From Anaerolineales bacterium (lineage in GTDB: Bacteria; Chloroflexota; Anaerolineae; Anaerolineales; Villigracilaceae), in assembly GCA_020634895.1 (NCBI GenBank), contig JACKAV010000005.1, forward strand, positions 248,001-312,000: DNA of 64,000 nt, written 5' to 3'. The notes under the pieces were generated by a model that ran no database searches, had not been told where the DNA came from, and worked only from the letters and a program-made list of their open reading frames with translations. Shown piece by piece: positions 37,601 through 44,349 of the stretch (positions within the stretch are counted from its first letter, which is position 1; the number at the start of each line of letters is the position of its first letter). The position numbers and the translations under genes are program-made.

Positions 37601-39770
37601 GACCCTGCACGTCAGCGACGGAGCCGCGGGTGTGGACCAGACATTTACGATCACGGTGGCGAATGTGGACAATCCATCCACGGCGGCGAATGACAATGCG
37701 ACAGTGGCGGAAGATTCCGCTGCAACAACGATCAACGTTCGCAGCAACGATACCGACATCGACGGACCGGTCGAATTGATCCAATCCGTCACCCAACCCG
37801 TGAATGGGACAGCGGCAATTACCGGAGGCGGAACGAATCTAACCTACCAACCCGATGTTGACTATTGCAACAACGGCAGCCCGACAGATGACTTCACCTA
37901 TACCCTTTTGGGCGGGTCGAGCGCCACGGTGGCGGTCACAGTTACATGCGTGAATGACGAACCGACAGCATCTGCCATTGATCAATATCACACCGATGCA
38001 ACAACGACGATCCCACAAGGCGGTGTGACGAATGAACCCAACGTCGTTTTCAAAGCGACCGCCACGGACGCGGAAGGAGATCAATACCAACTGGAAGTGG
38101 AAGCGGTGATCAATGCCTCCGCCTTTACGGATGCTGCCACCTGCACAAGCCTGTTGACGAATAGCGGCAGTGAAACCAGCGTATCCTGTGGACCGTTGGC
38201 CACAGGCAGCTACAAATGGCAGTATCGTCTTGTAGATGACAATGGTGCAGCAACACCCTGGTCTGCATTTGCCGCCAGCGACCCGGACTTCATTTCTGAT
38301 ACCAGCGTTCCGCAGGTTCTGGATGTCTCCTCGTCCACAGCTGATGGCGACTATTTCACAGGCGCGGCGATCAATATCACCATTACGTTTAGCGAAATCG
38401 TGGATGTCTCCGGCGCGCCCCAATTGCTCCTCGAAACGGGATTGACAGACAGACTGGCAGACTACTCGAGCGGCTCTGGTACGGACACCCTGACCTTTAC
38501 CTACACGGTTCAAGCCGGGGATTCTTCGCCAGACCTCGATTATGTAGATGCCAACTCGCTCACCCTGAACGGCGGCACAATACAAGACTCCGCCTTGAAC
38601 AATGCCGACCTGGCGCTGCCCGCCCCGGCTGCCGCCGGATCGCTGGGTGCAAACAAAGCGATAGTCATCGATGCGCTTCTTTTGCAGGTATCCAGTAACG
38701 GCATCAACTCGATCCCGGATACAGGCGACGGGTTCATTGATGAAAACGAGCTTATTTCGCCGACGCTCGGTATCACCCAAATCATCGTTCAGTTCAATAA
38801 GGATGTGTACGACGATCCGGCTGATTTGGTCAACTTCATAGATGATGTGACCAACCCTGCCAACTATCTGCTCGTCCGCTCATCAACAGGCAGTTTCAAC
38901 ACACTCAGTTGTGCCAGCGGATTGGTCGCGCCGGATATCCCAATCCCTGTGACAGAAGTATCGTACGACAACGGCGGCGGTGAAGGTCCATTTGTTGCCA
39001 CAATTACGCTCAGTACCCCATTAACCATAGAGGGCTACTATCGCCTATTTGTCTGCGGAACGACTTCCATTGTCCAGGCTACGGACATCACCCGCGAACT
39101 GGCTGGCAATGGCACCACCAACGGAACAGACTTCATCCGAAACTTCCAAGTCGTCACCCAGTCCACAGGTGGCGGTGGTGGCACCGGCACCGGAGGAGGT
39201 AACGCAGGAAAAGCCAGTGTTACAAGTATTCCTGTCACCGCGCTGCCAGCTACCGGCTTCGCCCCGAACCGCGTCACCGCCCTGCCCGAACAGCCTGAAG
39301 ACCTCGCTTACAGCAGTCTCGGTGATCTGTGGATCGAAGTCCCCGCACTCGGCATCAAGACCAGCATTGTCGGTGTCCCACAGAACAGCGAAGGCGAATG
39401 GGATGTGACCTGGCTTGCCAACAACGTCGGCTGGCTCAACGGGACTGCCTTCCCAACCTGGGAAGGGAACTCCGTCCTCACCGCCCATGTCACCAATGCG
39501 GACGGACTCGATGGTCCCTTCGTGAACCTGAAGAAGCTTAGTTATGGCGACCAGATCATTATTCACTTGTATGGTGAGAAGTACGTCTTTGAAGTGCGTA
39601 ACTCCCGCCTGTCGCGTTCCTTCGCCACCACATTTGCTTTTGCAGACCTCGAGGACGCCTCGTACCTGACCCTCATCACCTGTCAGGGATACAACCCACT
39701 GAACGACACTTATTATTACCGCCGGGTCATTCGAGCTGTACTGGTCAATGTAGTGTCGGAAGAGAAATAA
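28602..39770 (+). CDS. Giant LamG / FN3 / metallophosphoesterase / Ig-repeat surface protein with LPATG and a C-terminal sortase domain
   Basis: The start at 28602 follows GGAGG at 28592-28596; the ATG at 28590 overlaps that site. The 3722-residue product has a signal peptide (1-35); five LamG domains (about 82-316, 417-650, 752-990, 1093-1330, 1433-1672) alternating with four FN3 domains; and a calcineurin-like phosphoesterase (about 1728-1995; IPDTQYY, GDCVEHGD, GNHDQ, VVTHW, GGHVPGEG) apparently nested inside an FN3-like domain. Then come cadherin-like domains (2072-2463), six near-identical 93-residue Ig-type repeats (2463-3023), another cadherin-like domain and a Big-type domain. LPATG lies at 3548-3552 after a Gly-rich linker. 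Residues about 3567-3722 are a sortase-like domain with His3629 (VLTAHV), Cys3694 (LITC) and Arg3707/3708. It is probably secreted and surface-bound. Adhesion or polysaccharide contact is inferred. Confidence 0.9.
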   Translation: MGKSRHALSTKFSLIFLVSILVLTQTGVVQVSAAPAGTALQFNGTNQYATFGRTAPNPGTLMPVAGPPTWTTAANAHLGNSSLQFNGTNQYVTFGSAPDLGATNFTLETWFYWTGGGATGTTGGGGLATVIPLITKGRNESDGSNVDANYYLGIQGGVLAADFEDAATGANHPVLGTTTITTNTWHHAAVTYDSATAVWTLYLDGVIDGTLDIGTNVLPRSDSIQHAAIGSALTSAGAAAGFFAGRIDEARIWNVVRTQTEIQTNMYAELTSGPGLVGRWDMNEGSGTVISDSAVPTTENGTLVNGPTWVTGFPDNVPPAAPTGLAASPYSSNVSLTWNASADSDLAGYNLYRSTTSGGPYTKLNVSLLAGTTYLDTGLVNGTGYFYVVSAVDTSNNESINSSEVSATPLLSLGAALQFNGSNQYVTFGTGNALAYPVYTVETWFKRTGTGVGVTTGGGGIPSAIPLITKGTSEAENAAVDINYFLGIDAASGVLVADFEEGAGGAAPSQNHPVSGSTVIANDTWYHAAMTYDGTTLRIYLNGVEENSLAVGQPTASGTTSPTAFGTSIRSNGTTIQGYFAGVLDEVRIWNRALTPAEIQANVNSELSAGTGLMARWGMNEGAGASIASSIGTFNGTLTNGPQWVPGAPFNIVIGAPTAPSGLNANATTGTNIDLTWTDNSNNETSFEVERGSDAAGPFSALTSVATNVTSYPDGTVLPLTQYCYRVRAVNGGGSSAYSNVACATTPAQGGEALKLGNANAYVIFPTSGSLNTPAYTIETWFRRDGTGASTTTGTGGTFIEPLIAKGTAEAENANADINYIFGINPTGNLLCADFEEAAAGAAPSQNHPVCGTTSIQNGVWYHAAATYDGTTWHLYLNGMPEASLTVSQPANAVNISPVSLGTSIQSDGTTTQGFFNGTMEEVRIWDYARTPAEILVAVNSQITTPQTGLIARWGLNQNTGTAINSSAGTSVNGTVTGTGYSWVTPGAPFNISFNTPADPSGLSATASFAYQVDLAWTDNSSNEVSFEIERSNNIGGPFSLVGTAGLNAATYTDGNVTPLTQYCYRVRAVNAGGQSGYSNVSCATTLAESGAALQFGNANAFAKFTNSSSLNSATFTIETWFRRDGTGVGISTGTGGVASLVPIIAKGTAESENAYADINYILGIDTATNTICADFEEAASGAAPSQNHPVCGTTPIVTGTWYHVAATYDGTTWQIYLNGLPEANLTVGEPANAVNISPVSLGTSIESNGNTTNGFFDGSLDEVRIWNTARTIGEIQSTVNSQLSTAQSGLIAHWSLNEDAGSIVHGTAGTTVNGTLNGTGYSWITPGAPFNIVLTPPAAPTGLNATSSSPYQVNLTWTDNSNDETSFEVEVGSDVAGPFSPLTTLGQNVTAASDTNVFPLTQYCYRVRAVNSVGPSSYSNTSCVTTVAENASALDFGTNRAYVTFGDANSLDLSQFTLEGWFRRDGTGVPNTTGTGGIASAVPLISNGSPEAENTNADVNYLLCINDATDTLCADFEEGAGGTTPGLNHPLTGAIPITNGQWYHAAVTYDGTTLRLYLNGVLDGQSVIGQPANAANISATALATMLTTTGTANGSFDGVMDEVRIWNYARTEADIRSTINTEITAPQTGLVARWGLNEGSGAAVGGTAGTTVNGTVTGTGYSWITPGAPFNVTFNAAPDMPVLVSPADNATGVSTSPTLSVNVTDPESDNLTVQFYGRPVGAAAGPDFSIIAIPDTQYYTSSLNGGLPAMANSQTQWVVDNLAAYNIQFVSQLGDCVEHGDQFIVEWQNADTYFSLIEDPLATGMTYGMPYGIAPGNHDQTPIGIPTGASTTLYNQFFGVSRFLGRDYYGGHYGANNDNHYELFSASGYDFIVVHLEYDTAADPAVIAWADNLLQTYSTRHAIVVTHWLINTGFNASYSAQGQAIYDALKDNPNLFLMLGGHVPGEGQRTDTFNGNTVYSLLSDYQGRTNGGNGWMRIITISPASGNIQVRTYSPWLDQWETDADSQFNLPINITDSFQLIGTDTVPSGGTASVTWNGLTEGTEYEWYAVVSDASHSTTGDTWSFTTDHLPVAQDDNYTATEDTVLNVPANGVLGNDTDDDSDPLTAVKDTDPANGTVTLNTDGSFTYTPNPNFCGTDSFTYHVTGNGADSNIATVTITVDCVNDPPVITGQVPLSTTEDTSLAITLGNLTVTDPDNTYPSGFTLTVQAGTNYTFVGNTITPVLNFNGILTVPVIVNDGTNDSAVFNLSVTVTPVNDPPTTTGITDVTVDEDAPDTTIDLWPSFADVEDADSAMTYTVTGNTNAALFTSVSVTGGQNLVLDYAPDQFGSAQLTVRATDAGVPSQFVETTFNVTVNPINDTPTTSGITNVTVNEDAADTTIDLWTSFADLEDADSALTYTVTGNTNAALFTSVTVTGGQNLVLNYAPNANGIADITVRATDTGALFVETTFTVTVNPVNDPPAFTSLPVTTGTEDAAYTYNITTSDPDTGDTLTITAPTLPAWLTLTDNGDGTATLTGTPTNTNVGLNAVTLHVSDGTLGVDQSFNINVSNTNDAPSFTSVPVTSATEDALYTYNVTASDPDLGDSLAITAPTLPAWLTLTDNGDGTATLTGTPTNAEVGIHNVTLNVDDGTANVDQVFTITVINTNDAPSFTSAPVTAASENTLYTYNVTASDPDLGDSLTITAPTLPSWLTLTDNGDGTATLSGTPTNANVGIHNVTLRVSDGTANVNQVFAIDVGNVNDPPAFTSTPVTTGTEDAAYTYNVTASDPDLGAVLTITAPTLPSWLTLTDNGDGTATLTGTPLNANVGVNNVTLRVSDSIAAVDQVFTITVANVNDPPAFTSTAVTAATEDSVYTYNITTSDPDAGDTLAITAPTLPAWLTLTDNGDGTATLTGTPLNANVGNNPVVLAVSDGTATVQQNFTIVVANTNDAPSFTSVPVAAGTEGVAYSYNITASDPDAGDTLTITAPTLPAWLTLTDNGNGTASLTGTPANADVGVNNVTLHVSDGAAGVDQTFTITVANVDNPSTAANDNATVAEDSAATTINVRSNDTDIDGPVELIQSVTQPVNGTAAITGGGTNLTYQPDVDYCNNGSPTDDFTYTLLGGSSATVAVTVTCVNDEPTASAIDQYHTDATTTIPQGGVTNEPNVVFKATATDAEGDQYQLEVEAVINASAFTDAATCTSLLTNSGSETSVSCGPLATGSYKWQYRLVDDNGAATPWSAFAASDPDFISDTSVPQVLDVSSSTADGDYFTGAAINITITFSEIVDVSGAPQLLLETGLTDRLADYSSGSGTDTLTFTYTVQAGDSSPDLDYVDANSLTLNGGTIQDSALNNADLALPAPAAAGSLGANKAIVIDALLLQVSSNGINSIPDTGDGFIDENELISPTLGITQIIVQFNKDVYDDPADLVNFIDDVTNPANYLLVRSSTGSFNTLSCASGLVAPDIPIPVTEVSYDNGGGEGPFVATITLSTPLTIEGYYRLFVCGTTSIVQATDITRELAGNGTTNGTDFIRNFQVVTQSTGGGGGTGTGGGNAGKASVTSIPVTALPATGFAPNRVTALPEQPEDLAYSSLGDLWIEVPALGIKTSIVGVPQNSEGEWDVTWLANNVGWLNGTAFPTWEGNSVLTAHVTNADGLDGPFVNLKKLSYGDQIIIHLYGEKYVFEVRNSRLSRSFATTFAFADLEDASYLTLITCQGYNPLNDTYYYRRVIRAVLVNVVSEEK

Positions 39771-39818
39771 AATATCTAAATCTGGTTAACCACTTTTGAG
39801 CTTAGGAGAATAAGTTAC

Positions 39819-39857
39819 ATAAAATCCGCCCCTGATAAATTCAGGGGCGGATTTTAT
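39819..39857 (+). terminator. Terminator after the giant surface gene
   Basis: A perfect 17-bp stem (39819-39835 with 39841-39857) closes a five-base loop, with A- and T-rich outer ends on the two strands. Confidence 0.88.
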
Positions 39858-39867
39858 AGTCTCAATT

Positions 39868-40035
39868 ATATGGACAATCCTTCATTTTGAGCCTCCGCCA
39901 AATGAGGTAACCGTATCGACTCACTTGTTTCGTCGAGCTGATATCCGCTCAACTTTTCGTAGTCCATTCTTGGAATTTCTATGTGAATATCAATACGGCC
40001 AATTATGGAACTGTAGATAAATTTTTGGCACGCAA
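39868..40035 (-). pseudogene. yifB: Decayed yifB/comM fragment, first copy
   Basis: Read leftward from about 40035 the frame gives QKFIYSSIIGRIDIHIEIP, then RMDYEKLSGYQLDETSESIR, before drifting into unrelated residues and a stop at 39868. This matches the conserved QKRISGPLLDRIDIHIEVP region of YifB/ComM, the Mg-chelatase-like AAA+ protein. There is no start codon and the protein's other parts are absent nearby, so it is a remnant. It covers the same segment as the better preserved fragment at 46280-46501. Confidence 0.75.
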
Positions 40036-40160
40036 GTACACGCCTTTATGGGGTCAATTGTCTATTCATAGCGGAAAGTGTGTATATATCGACTTATACC
40101 CATATACATAATAAACCTCTTGCATAAGTGGTAATCGCTTTGTGTTGAAGACCATTTTGA

Positions 40161-40224
40161 ACCACAAAGACACAGAGCCACGGAGTTTTAATGACTTTTC
40201 TCGGTGTCTCTGCGCCTCCGTGGT
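40161..40224. repeat. Dispersed palindromic repeat of the TTEAQRHR type
   Basis: ACCACAAAGACACAGAGCC (40161-40179) and the following CACGGAG face CTCGGTGTCTCTGCGCC and CTCCGTGGT (40200-40224), forming an imperfect inverted repeat. Translated leftward it reads TTEAQRHREKS and LRGSVSLWF, the peptide seen when this widespread bacterial repeat is annotated as coding. The rest of 40036-40366 has no gene I can support. Confidence 0.7.
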
Positions 40225-40366
40225 CAGGCTTTTAGACTTTTGCAAGAAGTCTAATACATGCTCTGACACGAAACGTGGCAGCAGCGATAGCGATCAGGCT
40301 GAAATCGAGTACGTTAATGAATACAATAAAGCGATCGCAAAGAGATATTTGTCATATATTTTGTCT

Positions 40367-40639
40367 TTAGGTAAATATTTCGATTGATAAGCAGGTTGAT
40401 GATTCAATTCGAATTGAGGTGTTTTGCCCGTTTTGGTCGCGCGTTCCCAATACAAAAACGGCGATGCCGAGTCCGATAAACAACCCGCCGAGCACGGAAC
40501 GAATCTCGGTAATTCCGCGCGGACCAGGAGCGGTCAATCCCGTAAAGCTGAAGACATTACGCGGCCATAACAGGGAGATAAAACCTGTCCCAATGGTGCC
40601 GATTACAGCAATGATTTGGAGAATTTTTAGTATGCTCAT
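40367..40639 (-). pseudogene. Truncated inverted copy of the DUF4345 gene
   Basis: Starting from the ATG at 40639, the first 70 residues (MSILKILQIIAVIGTIGTGF and onward) are almost identical, also at the DNA level, to the intact gene at 48576-48920. After GTRD the match stops and the frame continues for about 20 unrelated residues (NGQNTSIRIESSTCLSIEIFT). It lacks the last membrane helices, so it is probably a non-functional partial duplicate in the opposite orientation, although a short membrane peptide could still be made. Confidence 0.75.
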
Positions 40640-40680
40640 TATTTTCAACCTTTTAAATGGCGAATAAGTAAGGGTATTCT

Positions 40681-41424
40681 TTATTGTCCAAAGGATTCAA
40701 GGAAACGAACCGTTGCATCCGTGGTCTGCTGCCACTGACTTTCTGCAGAAATTGTAGCTGGATTGTCACCTGGCTGGAGTCCGTAATCAGCAAACTGGGC
40801 ATGGTTTGCACCCTGGATGACAACGAATTCAGTATCCACAGGTTGGAAAGCTTTGTATTGTTCGATTTTTGCTCCGTGATCCAACCCGCCATCCTCGGTT
40901 CCGTAAATGGAAAGCATCTTGATGCCAGAATCCTTCAGCCGGTCATCAGCCGGATACGATGCCCAGAACACGATCCCTTTTATCTCAGGATGATTGGCTG
41001 CAAAATAAGCGGATGCCACGCCGCCCAGCGAATGCCCGCCCGTGACCCAGGTGGTAATTTCGGGATACGCGCTTAATATAGGTTCACCCGCTTCAATATC
41101 AAAAAAAGCCAGGCTAAGTTTTACTCGTACCAGCACAACGAGGTAACCTTGTTCTGCAATGCGATGCAAAATGGGTGAATATGCGCGAAAATCGACATGC
41201 CCGCCGGGGTAAAAGAGAAACCCTGTGGTTGGCTTTTGCCCAACCGGCTCAAAGGAGACATAGTCGCCATGATCCACTACCTGCACAAGATTGTCAGACT
41301 GGAGCGCAGACAGGGCATCCGCGCCAGGTTGTGAGGGGGTTTCCGCCCAAATGAAAAATCCGGCGGCAGCGATGATGACCAGGGCAACCAGCCCCAGCGC
41401 AATGCGTTGAATGACTTTTTTCAT
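40681..41424 (-). CDS. Membrane-anchored alpha/beta hydrolase
   Basis: The 247-residue product has an N-terminal anchor (residues 7-27) and an alpha/beta hydrolase domain of the Abhydrolase_5 type. The nucleophile elbow is GGHSLGG (Ser132), the acid is probably in YGTEDGG and the catalytic His in GANHAQF. The oxyanion region is FYPGGHVDFRAY. The domain should face outside. It lies one base past the end of a leftward gene of unknown function at 41426-42223. Esterase or lipase activity is the family expectation; the substrate is unknown. Confidence 0.85.
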   Translation of the reverse strand: MKKVIQRIALGLVALVIIAAAGFFIWAETPSQPGADALSALQSDNLVQVVDHGDYVSFEPVGQKPTTGFLFYPGGHVDFRAYSPILHRIAEQGYLVVLVRVKLSLAFFDIEAGEPILSAYPEITTWVTGGHSLGGVASAYFAANHPEIKGIVFWASYPADDRLKDSGIKMLSIYGTEDGGLDHGAKIEQYKAFQPVDTEFVVIQGANHAQFADYGLQPGDNPATISAESQWQQTTDATVRFLESFGQ

Positions 41425-41425
41425 C

Positions 41426-42223
41426 TTATAAATGCTCTTTCTTGTGTGCTATTTGATCAAATATCATACGAAAAACACGTATGTACCATTTGAATGGTCT
41501 GCCAGGTTTATGAGTGACAGCTGTTACTGGTTGAGGTTTTATATAGTCAGAAAAAAATGGTAAATCAGTACTGCAATGTACAGCATCACAGACATACACA
41601 GATGGCGCAGAAACAGGTGAATATACATTGTTGCGTACCCCGGTAATAGTATGAATCCAACCATTTCTATTGCCAAAGCGAACATCTGCCAAATGCCTTA
41701 CCGGATTGGAAAAATTTGCCCGCCATTCGCCATGCAGGAGTACTTTTTCATTATTCTGAACTTTTGCTTTTATCGTGCGGCTTATTATTTTCTTACCCGC
41801 TTCGTCCAAATGTTCTTCCATAGAAACCTGACACTCTGCAAAGTCAGTGATCTCGGGAAACATAGCCTGACTAGTATATGGCTGATAATAGCGGTGGATC
41901 ACATAGCCATTTATCTTTTTAGCAGGATCAAATGGTTCCAGGTATGAACTAATTACCAGACTTGGTATGCTGGTATTACCGAAGGGAAGTTTGGCGATTG
42001 CTACATGTAGAATAAGAAGAAGTCTATCCTCGTCGTCCTCTTCAAGAAATTTGGCTTTTTTAAAATGGTGTTTCTTAAGATCTAATGCCTTCTCCAATCC
42101 TTTAGGATCGTGTAATTCAAAAGCAACATACACATACTCTACGGACATCGGTATGCCAGCAAAGGCAAGCACCAATACTAAAACTATGATTATCAGCACG
42201 AAAATCATAATTTGAAATATCAT
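41426..42223 (-). CDS. Single-helix membrane protein of unknown function
   Basis: The ATG at 42223 overlaps the stop of the upstream SDR gene (ATGA), so the pair is translationally coupled; longer frames would lie inside that gene. The 265-residue product has an N-terminal membrane helix (residues 2-25) and a soluble domain of about 240 residues with motifs such as VEYVYVAFELHDPKG, EDDEDRLLLILHVA and HGEWRANFSNPVRHLAD. I do not recognise the family. It sits between an SDR and an alpha/beta hydrolase, which suggests a shared pathway on a lipophilic substrate. Confidence 0.7.
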   Translation of the reverse strand: MIFQIMIFVLIIIVLVLVLAFAGIPMSVEYVYVAFELHDPKGLEKALDLKKHHFKKAKFLEEDDEDRLLLILHVAIAKLPFGNTSIPSLVISSYLEPFDPAKKINGYVIHRYYQPYTSQAMFPEITDFAECQVSMEEHLDEAGKKIISRTIKAKVQNNEKVLLHGEWRANFSNPVRHLADVRFGNRNGWIHTITGVRNNVYSPVSAPSVYVCDAVHCSTDLPFFSDYIKPQPVTAVTHKPGRPFKWYIRVFRMIFDQIAHKKEHL

Positions 42224-43203
42224 CTTCGACTCGCAATTTTGGGCAGCGGTGTAACGGTGCCTTTTTTCACCGCAAATGACCAGTGCTCGGGCATCTTCCA
42301 AAGGGCGCGGAATAGCGTCTTTGCCAGCATGCCGCTCAAATAACGCATACGCGGCTGTTTCGCTGCCACGGCATGCGCCACATCCTGAATGGCATGGATG
42401 GGATCTTGCGCGATGCTTTCGAGATTCTTTGTATTGACTTTGACGTATTCATCGAGCCATTCCCGTGTCCACGTTTCCTTCCACGCCCCGTCCGGCTCCT
42501 GTTTCTCCATCATCTCCCACGCCTTTTTGTGGGATTCAAAGAAACCGAGCGCCAGCGGCGTGCGCATCGTGGCGGGATTCACCACCGCCACATGTACATC
42601 CCAAAAAGAGAGTTCCACCCGCAGTGCATCGGCATACGCTTCCACTGCATACTTCGAGCCATCATAGGGTGCATTCCCCGGCAGACTGACGATCCCATCC
42701 ACACTGCTGATAATAACCACGCGCCCTTTCGAGCGTTTGAGCATCTGAATGAAAGGCTGGGTCAGTCGTACCACGGCGAAGTAGTTCACGTCCATCACGC
42801 GGCGAAATGTTTCCATGGTTTGATATTCCACAAATCCAGGCTGGACCATGCCGGCATTATGAACGATCGTCCAAAGATTTCCGCCAGTCATTTCCAATAT
42901 CCGTTTCATCCCATCCTGAACCGCAGCTTCATCGGTGATGTCGAATTGCAGGGTTTGTTTTGCGCCCGCCTTGGATGCGCGTTCAGCGCCTTCGAGAGTA
43001 TATGTGCAGGCAATGACATTTGCCCCTTCGGCTGCGAGTTGCTCCACCACACCCAGACCAATACCTGAGTCGCAGCCAGTAATCACCACCCAGCGATCCT
43101 TCATGTCCAACCGGGCGCGTTCCTTGAAGGCGCGATATACCCTGCCAACCAGCAACAAAGCAATCAATATCCAAATGGCAAAACCTGTGATTTGAAAAAA
43201 CAT
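42220..43203 (-). CDS. Membrane-anchored short-chain dehydrogenase/reductase (retinol/steroid dehydrogenase-like)
   Basis: The 327-residue product has an N-terminal membrane helix (residues 5-22), the nucleotide-binding motif TGCDSGIGLG, NAG in VHNAGMVQPG, a catalytic Ser (IISSVDG) and YDGSK. TGCDSGxG is characteristic of the classical SDR branch with animal retinol and 11/17-beta-hydroxysteroid dehydrogenases. The enzyme oxidises or reduces a hydroxyl or keto group on a lipid-like substrate with NAD(P). Its stop overlaps the start of the unknown membrane gene downstream. Confidence 0.88.
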   Translation of the reverse strand: MFFQITGFAIWILIALLLVGRVYRAFKERARLDMKDRWVVITGCDSGIGLGVVEQLAAEGANVIACTYTLEGAERASKAGAKQTLQFDITDEAAVQDGMKRILEMTGGNLWTIVHNAGMVQPGFVEYQTMETFRRVMDVNYFAVVRLTQPFIQMLKRSKGRVVIISSVDGIVSLPGNAPYDGSKYAVEAYADALRVELSFWDVHVAVVNPATMRTPLALGFFESHKKAWEMMEKQEPDGAWKETWTREWLDEYVKVNTKNLESIAQDPIHAIQDVAHAVAAKQPRMRYLSGMLAKTLFRALWKMPEHWSFAVKKGTVTPLPKIASRR

Positions 43204-43252
43204 GATTTTTTCCTTGGCTCTCTTAATTTCTTGTCTACCTAATCTTGCATAC

Positions 43253-43873
43253 TCAGTTGGTGATCGTCACAGCTTTATGAACCAGCGTGTGATCTTCCAG
43301 TTCGTTCAGGATCAGGTCCGCCACATCGGCGCGGGAAATTTGGGATGTTTTGGCGCGAATATTCTCCCCAAATTTGTAAACGCCAGTGCGGGGTGTACTC
43401 ACCAGTCCGCTGGGACGGATGATCGTCCAATCCAACCCGCTGGCTTTCACCGCGGCTTCCTGGGCTTCATGGTCTTCACGCGCGCTTTTCAGCAAGATGG
43501 CAAAGAAGGATTTGTTGATCAGCGAAAGGGAATCCCAACTGTCTCCAACGCCCATCGCTGAGACAACAAACAGCCGCCTGACGTTTTTCTTCTTCATCGT
43601 TTCGATGATCTTCAATGTCCCCTCGGTGCGGACCATCGTTTTCTTCAAATCGCGCGCTCCCAGGGCGCAGATCACCGCATCCTGTCCCTGAACAGCTTGC
43701 TCCACGCTTGCTGAATCGTGGATGTCCCCGGAAATACGCATAAGTGCATCGCCCATCTCTGACAATGCTGCCGGATTGCGCACAAACGCTGTGACCGAGT
43801 GCCCCCGTTCAATTGCCTGTTTTACTATTTCGATCCCAGTACCCCCAGTCGCACCAAATACCGCCAATTTCAT
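43253..43873 (-). CDS. Atypical SDR / NAD(P)-binding NmrA-like reductase
   Basis: The 206-residue protein opens with MKLAVFGATGGTGIEIVKQA, the GxxGxxG Rossmann motif of atypical SDRs of the biliverdin reductase B/NmrA type. It lacks the YxxxK active-site pair, as in many members that sense or use NAD(P)H. It overlaps the MarR gene by four bases (ATGA) and is therefore part of that transcript, so its product may be the function that the MarR protein controls. The substrate cannot be deduced. Confidence 0.87.
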   Translation of the reverse strand: MKLAVFGATGGTGIEIVKQAIERGHSVTAFVRNPAALSEMGDALMRISGDIHDSASVEQAVQGQDAVICALGARDLKKTMVRTEGTLKIIETMKKKNVRRLFVVSAMGVGDSWDSLSLINKSFFAILLKSAREDHEAQEAAVKASGLDWTIIRPSGLVSTPRTGVYKFGENIRAKTSQISRADVADLILNELEDHTLVHKAVTITN

Positions 43874-44334
43874 GATTCTGCCTCTTCGTTGAATGGAATA
43901 TTCTTGCCAGAACCTTTCAGGAGCATGGCAAGCACTTCTGTGATCTTAGTCACCTGTTCCAGAGTAATATCTGCCGGGATTTTCGCAATCCAACTCTGGC
44001 TGAAGCGGAAATTCTCTTGAACGAAATCCTTCCCCTTTTCGAGCACTACGATCTTCCGTACGCGTCGATCTCCCGGTTCTGAAATGCGTTCGACCATTCC
44101 CAGTTTCTCCAGCCGGTCAATCAGTTGGCTGCCTGCCGCAGGTGAAACCATCATGTGCTCGCACAACTCGGACATTTTTAGTGGACCCTTGAAAAAGAGG
44201 TGGGCAAGCGCATACGCCTGGAGCAGGGAAAGGTCGGTCTGTTTTAAATAATTGAAGAACTCGGTCAGCGATTGGAAAAAATAGAGCTTTGCCCAGTTTT
44301 CCATTGTCTGCATAGGATCATTTTGTTCTGACAT
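43870..44334 (-). CDS. MarR-family regulator
   Basis: The ATG at 44334 follows AAGAGGCGTCTC; longer upstream frames lie in AT-rich operator DNA. The 154-residue product has the MarR winged helix: LSLLQAYALAHLFFKGPLKMSELCEHMM, then SPAAGSQLIDRLEKLGMVER and the wing SEPGDRRVRKIVVLEKGK. A perfect 21-bp inverted repeat lies directly upstream. It probably represses itself and the co-transcribed NAD(P)-binding gene (43253-43873), with release by a small hydrophobic or oxidised ligand as is usual for MarR proteins. Confidence 0.9.
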   Translation of the reverse strand: MSEQNDPMQTMENWAKLYFFQSLTEFFNYLKQTDLSLLQAYALAHLFFKGPLKMSELCEHMMVSPAAGSQLIDRLEKLGMVERISEPGDRRVRKIVVLEKGKDFVQENFRFSQSWIAKIPADITLEQVTKITEVLAMLLKGSGKNIPFNEEAES

Positions 44335-44349
44335 GAGACGCCTCTTTGT

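Noticed and set aside
35989..37670. Possible CRISPR-like or tandem repeat array
   Set aside because: The units are 279 bases, in frame and code for Ig-type domains; there are no spacers.
29022..39566. Long open frames on the opposite strand under the giant surface gene
   Set aside because: They mirror the repetitive coding strand, lack ribosome sites and recognisable domains, and appear at the same place in each repeat.
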